Assembly (NCBI GenBank): GCA_021298015.1
Contig: JAJTGY010000062.1
Span: 1 to 37,544, forward strand
Reading direction: 5' to 3'
Source: Flammeovirgaceae bacterium
Lineage (GTDB): Bacteria; Bacteroidota; Bacteroidia; Cytophagales; Cyclobacteriaceae
Length of the DNA stretch: 37,544 nt
Part shown: one piece after another, positions 16,370 to 23,670 of the stretch
How the letters are laid out: the number at the start of each line of letters is the position of its first letter
How positions within the stretch are numbered: position 1 is the stretch's first letter
Program-made: the position numbers and the translations under genes
The notes under the pieces: model-generated
What the model was told of the DNA's origin: nothing
Databases searched by the model: none
Seen by the model: the letters and a program-made list of their open reading frames with translations, nothing else

Positions 16370-17185
16370 TTAAAATACGACCTTCAGCTGGTTGCGCAAG
16401 CCTTTGAAGGCATATAGCTCAAGGCCGGTACTGCCAATGAACATTTTGGCCGATATCTTGACGGGTATCTTGTTCTGATCGGCCGAGATCCAGCAGGTCA
16501 CGGAGTTTTTTCCATCAAACAACTGATTGTCGGGTACCTCAGGCACAAGCTTGTAGCAGGGAATTTTGCCGATTTCGGTCTTGATCGTTTCAGTGCCGTG
16601 AAACGTGACCTGCAGATCATAAGCCTTATCCTCGTGAAAGCCCGATATGGTAAACATCTCCCCCTTCTTCATTTTGGCAAAGTCAATAACCCGCAGATAC
16701 ACGAAACCGCCAACCAGGTCGCGTACATGGTTCGGCACATCAAATACTTTACCCTCTCCGTATTCGCCTTTGGTTTCGTCCAACACTTTTACTTCCGCTT
16801 TTTGCGTTACATGATCAAAAGTCACCATCTCATCTTTCCGGTACTTTCCCTCGCGTAGTTTACGGTAGGATATATGGGGAATCAAGGCTGCCGTATCGAT
16901 ATAAGCACCCCAGTTATCATTCACCTTGGTAATCCATGACACCATGCCACTCGTCTCTCCAAACGCATCGATTTTATAGCACGAGTTACCTTTTACATGG
17001 TGGATTTTGGGATCCACCTGGGTAGAGGCCTTACCCACATTAAAAAAACCGAAGAAGACTTTGTAGTGCAGCAACTCGCCACTTGTAAAACTCCGGTTTT
17101 TTAGCTGAGGTTGTTGGCCAGGCATCACCGAAAACGCGGCAATGCCCAAAGCCAGGCTGATGATTAAAATCCCTCGGAACACCAT
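16370..17185 (-). CDS. Exported DUF3108 protein
   Basis: 271 residues. A signal peptide (GILIISLALGIAAFSVMPG) leads into a beta-rich domain typical of DUF3108: GELLHYKVFFGFFNVGKAST at the start, MVSWITKVNDNWGAYIDT in the middle, and WISADQNKIPVKISAKMF near the end. The family is periplasmic or envelope-associated, with lipocalin-like antiparallel strands and no proven activity. The promoter is unusually close: the -7 box ends 1 bp before this ATG, so the true start may be the GTG at codon 2 (17180-17182), which keeps the signal peptide intact. Confidence 0.85.
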   Translation of the reverse strand: MVFRGILIISLALGIAAFSVMPGQQPQLKNRSFTSGELLHYKVFFGFFNVGKASTQVDPKIHHVKGNSCYKIDAFGETSGMVSWITKVNDNWGAYIDTAALIPHISYRKLREGKYRKDEMVTFDHVTQKAEVKVLDETKGEYGEGKVFDVPNHVRDLVGGFVYLRVIDFAKMKKGEMFTISGFHEDKAYDLQVTFHGTETIKTEIGKIPCYKLVPEVPDNQLFDGKNSVTCWISADQNKIPVKISAKMFIGSTGLELYAFKGLRNQLKVVF

Positions 17186-17186
17186 A

Positions 17187-17218
17187 CAAAAATAGGATTC
17201 TGAGGTATTCAGGACAAA
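17187..17218 (-). promoter_or_regulatory. Consensus Bacteroidota promoter, DUF3108 gene
   Basis: On the minus strand TTTG (17215-17218), exactly 20 bp, then TATTTTTG (17187-17194). Both elements match the consensus perfectly. The expected start point, 5-8 bp beyond the box, falls at about 17179-17182, inside the first codons as annotated, implying a leaderless message or a downstream start. Confidence 0.7.
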
Positions 17219-17230
17219 GTTTGTGGTATC

Positions 17231-18046
17231 CTAAACTGACACACTGTTATCCCGAAGGGCGTTATTGAGGGACGTTTTTTTGTCCGTACTCTCCTTGCGC
17301 TGGCCGATGATTAACGCACAGGGCACATGAAAGGTGCCGGCCGGAAATGTCTTGGGGTAACTTCCCGGGATGACCACGGAGCGCTCGGGTACGTAACCCT
17401 TGTATTCCACCGGATCAGGCCCGGTGACGTCAATGACCTTTGAACTGGCCGTGAGCACCACGTTGGCACCCAGAACGGCCTCGCGGCCGACCCGCACGCC
17501 CTCCACAATAATGCAGCGGGACCCAATGAACGCATTATCCTCAATGATAACCGGGGCGGCCTGCACCGGCTCCAGCACACCGCCTAACCCAACACCCCCG
17601 CTAAGGTGCACATTCTTGCCAACCTGAGCACAACTGCCCACGGTGGCCCAGGTATCGACCATCGTGCCCTCATCTACATATGCACCGATGTTCACATAAG
17701 AGGGCATAAGAATAACCCCCTGGCTGACGAAACTGCCGTGCCGGGCTAGGGCATGGGGCACCACCCGCACACCTCGTTCGCGGTAGTTCTTCTTCAGGGC
17801 AATCTTATCGTGGAACTCAAAAGGCCCCACCTCGATCACCTCCATCTGTTGAATGGGAAAGTACAGGATCACGGCCTTTTTGATCCAGTCGTTCACCCGC
17901 CAGCCTGAACCTGCGGGCTCGGCCACGCGCAAGTGGCCCGCATCCAGTTGGGCGACCACTTCGCGGATGGCCTGCTGGATGCCTTGTTCTTTCAGTAATT
18001 CCCTGTTGTCCCAGGCTTGCTCAATTTGTTTCTGAAGTTCGCTCAA
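17231..18046 (-). CDS. dapD: Tetrahydrodipicolinate N-succinyltransferase
   Basis: 271 residues from a TTG at 18044-18046, exactly the usual DapD length. An in-frame ATG further upstream would add residues that overlap the divergent glycosyltransferase and lack family similarity, so TTG is preferred. The N-terminal helical domain (ELQKQIEQAWDNRELLKEQG) precedes a left-handed beta-helix of hexapeptide repeats, including VILMPSYVNIGAYVDEGTMV, TWATVGSCAQVGKNVHLSGG and IIEDNAFIGSRCIIVEGVRV. It succinylates tetrahydrodipicolinate in the meso-diaminopimelate/lysine pathway, the same pathway as dapA at 30276. Confidence 0.96.
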   Translation of the reverse strand: MSELQKQIEQAWDNRELLKEQGIQQAIREVVAQLDAGHLRVAEPAGSGWRVNDWIKKAVILYFPIQQMEVIEVGPFEFHDKIALKKNYRERGVRVVPHALARHGSFVSQGVILMPSYVNIGAYVDEGTMVDTWATVGSCAQVGKNVHLSGGVGLGGVLEPVQAAPVIIEDNAFIGSRCIIVEGVRVGREAVLGANVVLTASSKVIDVTGPDPVEYKGYVPERSVVIPGSYPKTFPAGTFHVPCALIIGQRKESTDKKTSLNNALRDNSVSV

Positions 18047-18074
18047 TGTTTTACTTTTAATCCGACCGCAATAA

Positions 18075-19259
18075 ATGAAAAAAAGAACGATCCTCATTGC
18101 CTCAGTGCTCAAGCCGGTAGATGACACCCGCGCCTTTGGCAAGCTGGGCGTTACACTGGAAAGGCATGGGTACGAGGTTCATCTGGTTGGCCGCTCGGTC
18201 AGTCCCCCGGCCAGCCCAAACATCAAATGCCACAGCCTTGGCAGCTTTAGTCGGTTGAGTTGGCGAAGGGTGTTCGCTCCACTTCAAGTGTTAGTTAAAG
18301 TATTTCAAGTAAAGCCGGAGGTATTGATAGTTACAACCCATGAATTACTGATAGTTGCGATTATAAACAGAATAATATTTGGGCGGCTTTTCATTTATGA
18401 TATTCAGGAAAATTATGCGGCCAACATTCGGTTTGGCGATGGCTTTCCAAGGGGATTACGCGGCCTGATTGCCGGGTGGGTTCGCGTCAAGGAGCGGCTG
18501 GCTGCGTGGCTGGCTGCGGGGTTTTGGCTGGCCGAAAAATGCTACCGGTCCGAACTGAATTTTTTGCCGGCCGGCCGGGTCTGGGTAGTTGAGAATAAAG
18601 CTAAAAAACCGTCTCAGCTACCTGCGCGTAAACCGCTGAATCCCGCCACCTTATCGCTTCTTTTCACCGGCACTTTGTCGGGAAGTACCGGCCTGTGGTG
18701 TGCCCTGGATTTAGCCCGGTCGCTCCGTCAGGTTTCACCCGCACTTACCCTGCACCTCGCAGGCTATTGCGCCCGGAAGTCCGAACTGGATCGGCTGCGC
18801 GAGGAGCTAGAGCGTCAGGACTACATCACCCTGGAGGGAGGTGATCGGTTGGTGCCTCATTCACGGGTGTTGGAGTTGATCAGCCAGAAGGATATAGGGT
18901 TGGTGCTCAACCCCGTGAGCATGGCAAACGAACATCGCATACCGACCAAGCTGTATGAATATGTGGCTTATCGCCTGCCCATACTCGTCACGCGTCATCG
19001 GCCGTGGGTGGAATTCGTGCATTTCTACCAGGCTGGGGTAGCGGTCGACCTGCGCTATCCGGAAGTCTGGGAAAACCAGTCCACCGCCCACGCCACCAAT
19101 CCAAACGCCAGCCGGCCACCACCGCCACGGTCAGGATCAACAGGTAGCCACTCAGAAAATCTGTTCTTCGAGCAGTCTTCACAAGGGTTAAGGTTTAGGT
19201 GGAAGAGATATAACCCATTCAGGGCGACAATGCAGCCCTTGAAATCAAAAAATACCTAA
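18075..19259 (+). CDS. Glycosyltransferase (GT4-like) with aberrant C-terminus
   Basis: 394 residues. The GT-B fold is visible: an N-terminal domain starting TILIASVLKPVDDTRAFGKL, then LLFTGTLSGSTGLWCALDLA opening the donor-binding domain, and the sugar-nucleotide segment DIGLVLNPVSMANEHRIPTK followed by LYEYVAYRLPILVT. It should transfer a sugar in surface polysaccharide or lipid synthesis. From about residue 335 the sequence turns into STAHATNPNASRPPPPRSGS and similar text that does not look like a GT tail. The complementary strand there reads as a membrane-protein N-terminus. Codon use is also AT-richer near 18290-18410. The C-terminus may be a rearrangement scar; the active region itself looks complete. 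Confidence 0.75.
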   Translation: MKKRTILIASVLKPVDDTRAFGKLGVTLERHGYEVHLVGRSVSPPASPNIKCHSLGSFSRLSWRRVFAPLQVLVKVFQVKPEVLIVTTHELLIVAIINRIIFGRLFIYDIQENYAANIRFGDGFPRGLRGLIAGWVRVKERLAAWLAAGFWLAEKCYRSELNFLPAGRVWVVENKAKKPSQLPARKPLNPATLSLLFTGTLSGSTGLWCALDLARSLRQVSPALTLHLAGYCARKSELDRLREELERQDYITLEGGDRLVPHSRVLELISQKDIGLVLNPVSMANEHRIPTKLYEYVAYRLPILVTRHRPWVEFVHFYQAGVAVDLRYPEVWENQSTAHATNPNASRPPPPRSGSTGSHSENLFFEQSSQGLRFRWKRYNPFRATMQPLKSKNT

Positions 19260-19272
19260 AATATTTTTTAGG
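19255..19272 (+). promoter_or_regulatory. Palindrome overlapping the -33 region of the DtxR-type gene
   Basis: CCTAAAATATTTTTTAGG has 7-bp arms CCTAAAA/TTTTAGG around TATT. It overlaps the stop of the glycosyltransferase gene and shares TTAGG with the next operator, so two regulator dimers could bind side by side. Confidence 0.5.
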
Positions 19273-19286
19273 TTAGTCTAAAATTT
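19268..19286 (+). promoter_or_regulatory. DtxR/MntR-type operator
   Basis: TTAGGTTAGTCTAAAATTT agrees with the classical DtxR/IdeR box (TTAGGTTAGSCTAACCTAA) over the whole left half and the start of the right half: TTAGGTTAG, one central base, CTAA. It occupies the spacer just before the -7 box at 19288 and precedes a gene for a DtxR-family repressor, so metal-dependent autorepression is very likely. Confidence 0.7.
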
Positions 19287-19287
19287 A

Positions 19288-19295
19288 TAGGTTTG
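19288..19295 (+). promoter_or_regulatory. -7 box TAGGTTTG of the mntR-mntH-mnmE operon
   Basis: TAGGTTTG is an exact match to TAnnTTTG and ends 4 bp before the ATG at 19300, so the message is probably leaderless. The -33 position is T-rich without a TTG, suggesting a modest promoter held by the overlapping operators. Confidence 0.6.
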
Positions 19296-19299
19296 TCAC

Positions 19300-19953
19300 A
19301 TGCTGAGCCTGGCTGAAGAAAATTACCTGAAAGCAATTTACCACCTCTCGCTGGGTGGTCAGGCGGTGCTCACCAACGATTTGGCGGCTCAGTTGCACAC
19401 CAAAGCAGCCTCCGTCACCGATATGATCAAGCGCTTATCTTTGAAAGCGCTGGTGCGGCATGAAAAGTACTATGGTGTCACCCTCACCAAAAAAGGAACG
19501 CAGGCTGCTTTGAGTATCGTACGCAAACACCGGCTATGGGAGACATTTCTGGTGCAAAAACTGGGCTTCACCTGGGATGAAGTGCACGAAGTGGCCGAGC
19601 AACTCGAACACATTCAGTCTGCCCGCCTCATCGAAGCCCTGGACGAGTTTCTGGGATATCCTTCGGTTGATCCGCACGGGGATCCAATTCCCGACAAAAC
19701 CGGAAAGATGACAACCTCTGCCGACCGTGCCCTGAGCGAGATGAGTCCGGGCTTTCAGGGTCGCATTCAGGCCGTAAAAGACTCCGACTCGCAGCTACTG
19801 AAGTACCTGGACAAACTGGGCGCCCATCCCGGCACCCCGATCCAACTGGTTGCTATCGAAACGTTTGATGGCTCCCTGGAGGTGATCATCCGCAAGACAC
19901 GCTACTTCCTGTCGCGCGAAGTGTCACAAAACATTTTGGTGACCCATCCATGA
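19300..19953 (+). CDS. DtxR/MntR-family metal-dependent transcriptional regulator
   Basis: 217 residues. The winged helix-turn-helix domain opens SLAEENYLKAIYHLSLGGQA and includes TNDLAAQLHTKAASVTDMIK and the wing YYGVTLTKKG. The metal-binding and dimerisation domain follows: RKHRLWETFLVQKLGFTWDE, then EVAEQLEHIQSARLIEALDE and YPSVDPHGDPIPD, which hold the His/Glu ligands of this family. The last 70 residues form an SH3-like FeoA-type domain. With Mn(II) or Fe(II) bound it should repress metal uptake. It overlaps the transporter gene by 4 bp (ATGA), and a DtxR-like operator lies in its own promoter. Manganese versus iron cannot be decided by eye. Confidence 0.93.
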   Translation: MLSLAEENYLKAIYHLSLGGQAVLTNDLAAQLHTKAASVTDMIKRLSLKALVRHEKYYGVTLTKKGTQAALSIVRKHRLWETFLVQKLGFTWDEVHEVAEQLEHIQSARLIEALDEFLGYPSVDPHGDPIPDKTGKMTTSADRALSEMSPGFQGRIQAVKDSDSQLLKYLDKLGAHPGTPIQLVAIETFDGSLEVIIRKTRYFLSREVSQNILVTHP

Positions 19954-21836
19954 TCACCCCAGGCATATCCCGAAAGTCGTTGAGCGAAGTCAATGCCTCG
20001 GTCGAGGTGCGCGGGCGTACGGGCTGGCGGAAAATGCTGGCTTTTATCGGCCCGGCTTATCTGGTAAGCGTAGGCTACATGGATCCGGGAAACTGGGCCA
20101 CGGATATTGCCGGGGGAAGCAAGTTCGGATACGCCTTGATTTGGGTGCTGCTGATGTCAAACCTGATGGCGCTTCTGCTGCAAAGCCTCAGCGCGCGGCT
20201 GGGCATCGTTCGGCAACTTGACCTCGCCCAGGCCTCGCGAACCACCTACCACCCCGTGGTCAACTTTGTGCTTTGGGTCTTTGCCGAAATCGCGATTGCC
20301 GCCACCGACCTGGCCGAGGTGCTGGGCATGGCGATAGGCTTGCAACTGCTGTTCGGCTTGCCCCTGATGTGGGGCATAACGCTCACGGTGCTGGACACGT
20401 TTCTTCTGCTGGCGCTTCAGAGCTACGGTATGCGCAAAATTGAAGCCTTCATCATCGGTTTGGTGGCCATCATTGGCATTTCTTTTTTGGTGGAAATGAT
20501 TTGGGCGAAACCCAATCTGAGCGAGGTGGCGTCCGGATTGATCCCTTCGCTGCCGGGCGAAGAAGCACTTTATATCGCTATCGGGATCATTGGCGCTACC
20601 GTGATGCCACACAACCTGTATTTGCACTCCTCACTGGTTCAAACCCGCAGATTTGATACTTCACCAGCCGGAATAAAATCAGCTTTGAAGTACAATCTGA
20701 TTGACTCAACCATTGCTTTGAATGCGGCCTTTTTTGTGAACTCGGCCATTCTCATCCTGGCGGCTTCTACCTTCTTCCGGGCCGGCATGTTTGAAGTCAC
20801 CGACATCCAGGATGCCTACAAATTTCTCGCCCCGCTGCTCGGTACAGATTGGGCTTCTATTTTGTTTGGCATCGCGCTGGTAGCGGCCGGGCAAAGCTCA
20901 ACCGTTACGGGCACACTGGCCGGGCAAGTAGTGATGGAGGGTTATCTCAACATCCGTATCGCACCCTGGTTGCGCAGGTTGATTACCCGCCTGATTGCCA
21001 TCATACCGGCCTACCTGGTGATTGCCCTTATGGGCGAGGGCGAAACCGGAAACCTGCTGGTGTTTAGCCAGGTTGTATTGAGCCTGCAACTGGGGTTTGC
21101 CGTAATTCCCTTGATCCATTTCACCAGCGACAAAACCAAGATGGGTGATTTTGCCATTAAACCGATTGTTAAAATCCTGGCATGGCTGATTGCTGTTATC
21201 ATCGTTGTGCTCAACGTGAGGCTGGTCGCTGAGGAGGTGGCCTCTTGGATGGCGACTTCCGAAAACCCAGAATTGATCATGCTAGTTGTTGTACCGCTCG
21301 GTTTTCTGGTGCTTTCCCTCCTGTTCTACATCACGTTCAAACCCTGGATCGATCGAAGAAGAAACTGGCGTGCTCTGCAAAGCCCGCATGGTTCAGCCAC
21401 CCGGCTTAACATTCACCCCACGGCTGCCTTCCGCAAAGTGGCCGTGACCATCGACTTTAGCGATATGGATTCCCTCGCCATTCGTAATGCCGTGACTCAG
21501 GGCGGCAAAGAGGCGGAATACCTTCTGGTGCACATCGTGGAAACAGCCGGGGCCATGTGGTATGGCAGCGAGATTGCCGATCGGGAATCCCGGGAAGACC
21601 TGAAAAGCCTGGAGAACTACGTAGCCCAGCTTTCGGCTGAAGGCTACCGGGCTGCCCTAAAGATCGAGTATGGAAACCCGAAACGTAAAATTCCGGAAGT
21701 GGTCGCTCAGTTCGAGGCTGATCTGCTCGTAATGGGGGCACATGGGCATCAGGTATTCAAAGATTTGATCTTCGGAGCCACGGTTGATGTAGTGCGGCAC
21801 CGCGTAAAAATTCCAGTCTTGATTGTGCGCGGATGA
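19950..21836 (+). CDS. mntH: Nramp divalent-metal transporter fused to a universal stress protein domain
   Basis: 628 residues. Residues 1 to about 460 are an Nramp transporter with TM1 motif YMDPGNWATDIAGGSKFGY and TM6 motif GATVMPHNLYLHSSLVQTR, the two unwound helices that coordinate Mn(II) or Fe(II). About 11 membrane segments are apparent. From about residue 493 a cytoplasmic UspA-like domain begins (FRKVAVTIDFSDMDSLAIRN) and ends at the C-terminus. Its nucleotide motif GAHGHQVFKDLIFGAT keeps the glycines of Gx2Gx9G(S/T), but alanine stands where the final Ser/Thr is expected. The USP domain may sense stress or nucleotide state to adjust uptake. It is coupled to the upstream regulator and overlaps mnmE downstream. 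Confidence 0.95.
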   Translation: MITPGISRKSLSEVNASVEVRGRTGWRKMLAFIGPAYLVSVGYMDPGNWATDIAGGSKFGYALIWVLLMSNLMALLLQSLSARLGIVRQLDLAQASRTTYHPVVNFVLWVFAEIAIAATDLAEVLGMAIGLQLLFGLPLMWGITLTVLDTFLLLALQSYGMRKIEAFIIGLVAIIGISFLVEMIWAKPNLSEVASGLIPSLPGEEALYIAIGIIGATVMPHNLYLHSSLVQTRRFDTSPAGIKSALKYNLIDSTIALNAAFFVNSAILILAASTFFRAGMFEVTDIQDAYKFLAPLLGTDWASILFGIALVAAGQSSTVTGTLAGQVVMEGYLNIRIAPWLRRLITRLIAIIPAYLVIALMGEGETGNLLVFSQVVLSLQLGFAVIPLIHFTSDKTKMGDFAIKPIVKILAWLIAVIIVVLNVRLVAEEVASWMATSENPELIMLVVVPLGFLVLSLLFYITFKPWIDRRRNWRALQSPHGSATRLNIHPTAAFRKVAVTIDFSDMDSLAIRNAVTQGGKEAEYLLVHIVETAGAMWYGSEIADRESREDLKSLENYVAQLSAEGYRAALKIEYGNPKRKIPEVVAQFEADLLVMGAHGHQVFKDLIFGATVDVVRHRVKIPVLIVRG

Positions 21837-23197
21837 ACCCAGTGAAACAAGACACTATCATTGCGCTGGCCACCCCTCAGGGCATTGGCGCACTGGCCGT
21901 AATGCGCTTGTCAGGCGATCAGGCGATTGACATCGTGCAATCCGAGTTTCGGGGAAAAAACCTCACCCTACAGCCGAGCCACACGCTCCACTGGGGCATG
22001 CTGGGTCGCGCCCAGGCGATTGACGAAGTGCTCGTCAGCATTTTTCGGGCACCCCACAGTTTTACGCGCGAAAATTCGGTTGAAATCTCGTGCCACGGTT
22101 CTCCCGTCATTGTGCGCGAGATCATCAGCCTTTTGCTTCAGCGGGGCGCGCGACTGGCCCGGCCCGGGGAGTTCACCCAGAGGGCATTTCTCAACGGACG
22201 ATTCGATCTGGCACAGGCCGAGGCAGTTGCCGATTTGATTCAGGCCGAGACCAGCCAGGGCCGCCAGGCAGCCCTCAACCAGATGCGGGGCGGCTTTTCG
22301 CGGGAGATCAAAAATCTCCGCGAAGAACTGATCCATTTCGCCTCGTTGATCGAATTGGAGCTTGATTTTGGGGAGGAGGACGTAGAATTTGCCAAGCGTG
22401 ATGACCTTCGACAGCTGATCATTAAAATCCGCGGATACCTGGCCCGGTTGATTAATTCATTTGATCAGGGTCAGGTAATCAAGGAAGGCGTGGCCACCGT
22501 AATTGCCGGCAAGCCCAACGCGGGTAAATCAACTTTGCTCAACGCCTTACTTAATGAAGAGCGGGCCATTGTCTCGGACATTCCCGGCACGACCCGCGAT
22601 GTAATCGAGGATGAGATTCACCTGGGTGGTGTGCTGTTTCGATTTATTGACACGGCCGGCCTTCGCGATACCCACGATGCGATTGAGGCGTTGGGCATTG
22701 CGCGCACGCGCGAGCAGATGCAAAAGGCCAGCCTGATTCTCTATCTCTTTGACCTGTCCCAAACCAGCCCGGAGGAAATCCAACAGGCCGAACGTGAACT
22801 GGACAAGGGCGGAGTTCCTTACCTGAAAGTGGGCAATAAACTGGACCAGGCTCCCGCGGATCTGGCAACCGCATTGCGCGGGCGCGATTTCATTCTGATT
22901 TCCGCGAAAAACAAAGACAACCTGGCCGAATTGAAAGAAGCCATCCTGAACAAACTGGAGTTGAACCAGGTCAGGACGGGCGATGTGCTGGTGACCAATT
23001 TGCGCCACTGGCAGCAATTGAACCTGACGGACGAAGCCCTGGCGCGGGTTCTGCAGGGCCTTGGCGGGGGTATCACCGGGGATTTCCTTGCCATGGACAT
23101 TCGGCAGGCCCTGTATCACCTGGGTGAAATCACCGGTGAGATCACCTCCGATGACCTGTTAGCTAACATCTTTTCGCGCTTTTGCATCGGAAAGTAA
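21833..23197 (+). CDS. mnmE: tRNA uridine-5-carboxymethylaminomethyl modification GTPase
   Basis: 454 residues. The N-terminal folate-binding domain starts DTIIALATPQGIGALAVMRL and contains PGEFTQRAFLNGRFDLAQAE. The G domain has the P-loop AGKPNAGKST (about residues 224-233), switch region DIPGTTRD, DTAGLRDT, and the NKLD guanine-specificity motif. The protein ends in the invariant FCIGK, whose cysteine is needed for modification. With MnmG it modifies the wobble uridine of several tRNAs. The start overlaps the stop of the transporter gene (ATGA), placing a housekeeping gene in a metal-regulated operon unless an internal promoter exists. Confidence 0.98.
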   Translation: MNPVKQDTIIALATPQGIGALAVMRLSGDQAIDIVQSEFRGKNLTLQPSHTLHWGMLGRAQAIDEVLVSIFRAPHSFTRENSVEISCHGSPVIVREIISLLLQRGARLARPGEFTQRAFLNGRFDLAQAEAVADLIQAETSQGRQAALNQMRGGFSREIKNLREELIHFASLIELELDFGEEDVEFAKRDDLRQLIIKIRGYLARLINSFDQGQVIKEGVATVIAGKPNAGKSTLLNALLNEERAIVSDIPGTTRDVIEDEIHLGGVLFRFIDTAGLRDTHDAIEALGIARTREQMQKASLILYLFDLSQTSPEEIQQAERELDKGGVPYLKVGNKLDQAPADLATALRGRDFILISAKNKDNLAELKEAILNKLELNQVRTGDVLVTNLRHWQQLNLTDEALARVLQGLGGGITGDFLAMDIRQALYHLGEITGEITSDDLLANIFSRFCIGK

Positions 23198-23238
23198 ACC
23201 TTCCTTACGTACGCTAAATTTTTTCCGCTGAAGCGATG

Positions 23239-23258
23239 TGAGAATGAATTCATTCTCA
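23239..23258. promoter_or_regulatory. 20-bp perfect palindrome, likely operator (or terminator hairpin)
   Basis: TGAGAATGAATTCATTCTCA is perfectly self-complementary. It abuts a -7-like box (23259-23266) and so fills the spacer of that promoter. A half-site TGAGAAT recurs at 23305-23311. The arms resemble a Fur box (GAtAATGA/TCATTaTC) but the centre is one base short. Followed by TATTTTT, it could alternatively be an AT-rich terminator for mnmE. Confidence 0.5.
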
Positions 23259-23266
23259 TATTTTTA
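23259..23266 (+). promoter_or_regulatory. Candidate -7 box TATTTTTA of the H1-like gene
   Basis: TATTTTTA matches TAnnTTTG at 7 of 8 positions and would give a leader of about 63 nt before the ATG at 23335. No TTG lies at -33, so this is a weak or activator-dependent promoter if real. Confidence 0.35.
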
Positions 23267-23334
23267 GCTGGTCATTCGAGATGGACTGACGCAATAATCA
23301 AATCTGAGAATCCACCTTTAAACGTTAATGTGCT

Positions 23335-23613
23335 ATGGCAAAAAAGAAAGCAAAAAAAGCAGCCAAAAAATCCAAGGCTAAGAAGGCAGTAAAGAAGTCT
23401 GCCAAGAAAAAAGTAGTGAAGAAGGCGGCTAAAAAGCCGGCTAAAAAAGCTGTGAAGAAAGTGGCGAAGAAGCCCGCGAAAAAGAAGGCTACGCCCAAAG
23501 CCCAGAAGCCTGCCGCAAAACCGGCTCCCGCTCCCGCTCCAGCACCCGCCCCGGCACCTGCTCCGAGCCCGGCACCGGCACCGGAAAGCAACTTTGGTTT
23601 GCCGCAAGGCTGA
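23335..23613 (+). CDS. Lys/Ala-rich histone H1-like protein
   Basis: 92 residues. Residues 2 to about 65 are nearly all Lys and Ala (repeats of the KKAxKK and KKPAKKAVKK kind, like the C-terminal domain of eukaryotic H1). A Pro/Ala stretch (APAPAPAPAPAPSPAPAP) follows, ending SNFGLPQG. Such proteins bind DNA without sequence specificity and help compact the nucleoid; Bacteroidota and some other bacteria carry them. Low sequence complexity means homology is hard to judge, but the clean ATG start, the promoter-like upstream region and the defined end support a real gene. A second, unrelated H1-like protein of Hc1 type lies at 31233. Confidence 0.8.
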   Translation: MAKKKAKKAAKKSKAKKAVKKSAKKKVVKKAAKKPAKKAVKKVAKKPAKKKATPKAQKPAAKPAPAPAPAPAPAPAPSPAPAPESNFGLPQG

Positions 23614-23670
23614 TATTGAAAGGTACTTGACAAGACCCGGAAGACGACAAATCTTTGCTAGTTTGCAGGC

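Noticed and set aside
23239-23258. Calling the palindrome a Fur box
   Set aside because: The arms resemble a Fur site but the centre is one base short and two positions differ, and no iron gene lies adjacent; kept only as an unidentified operator or terminator.
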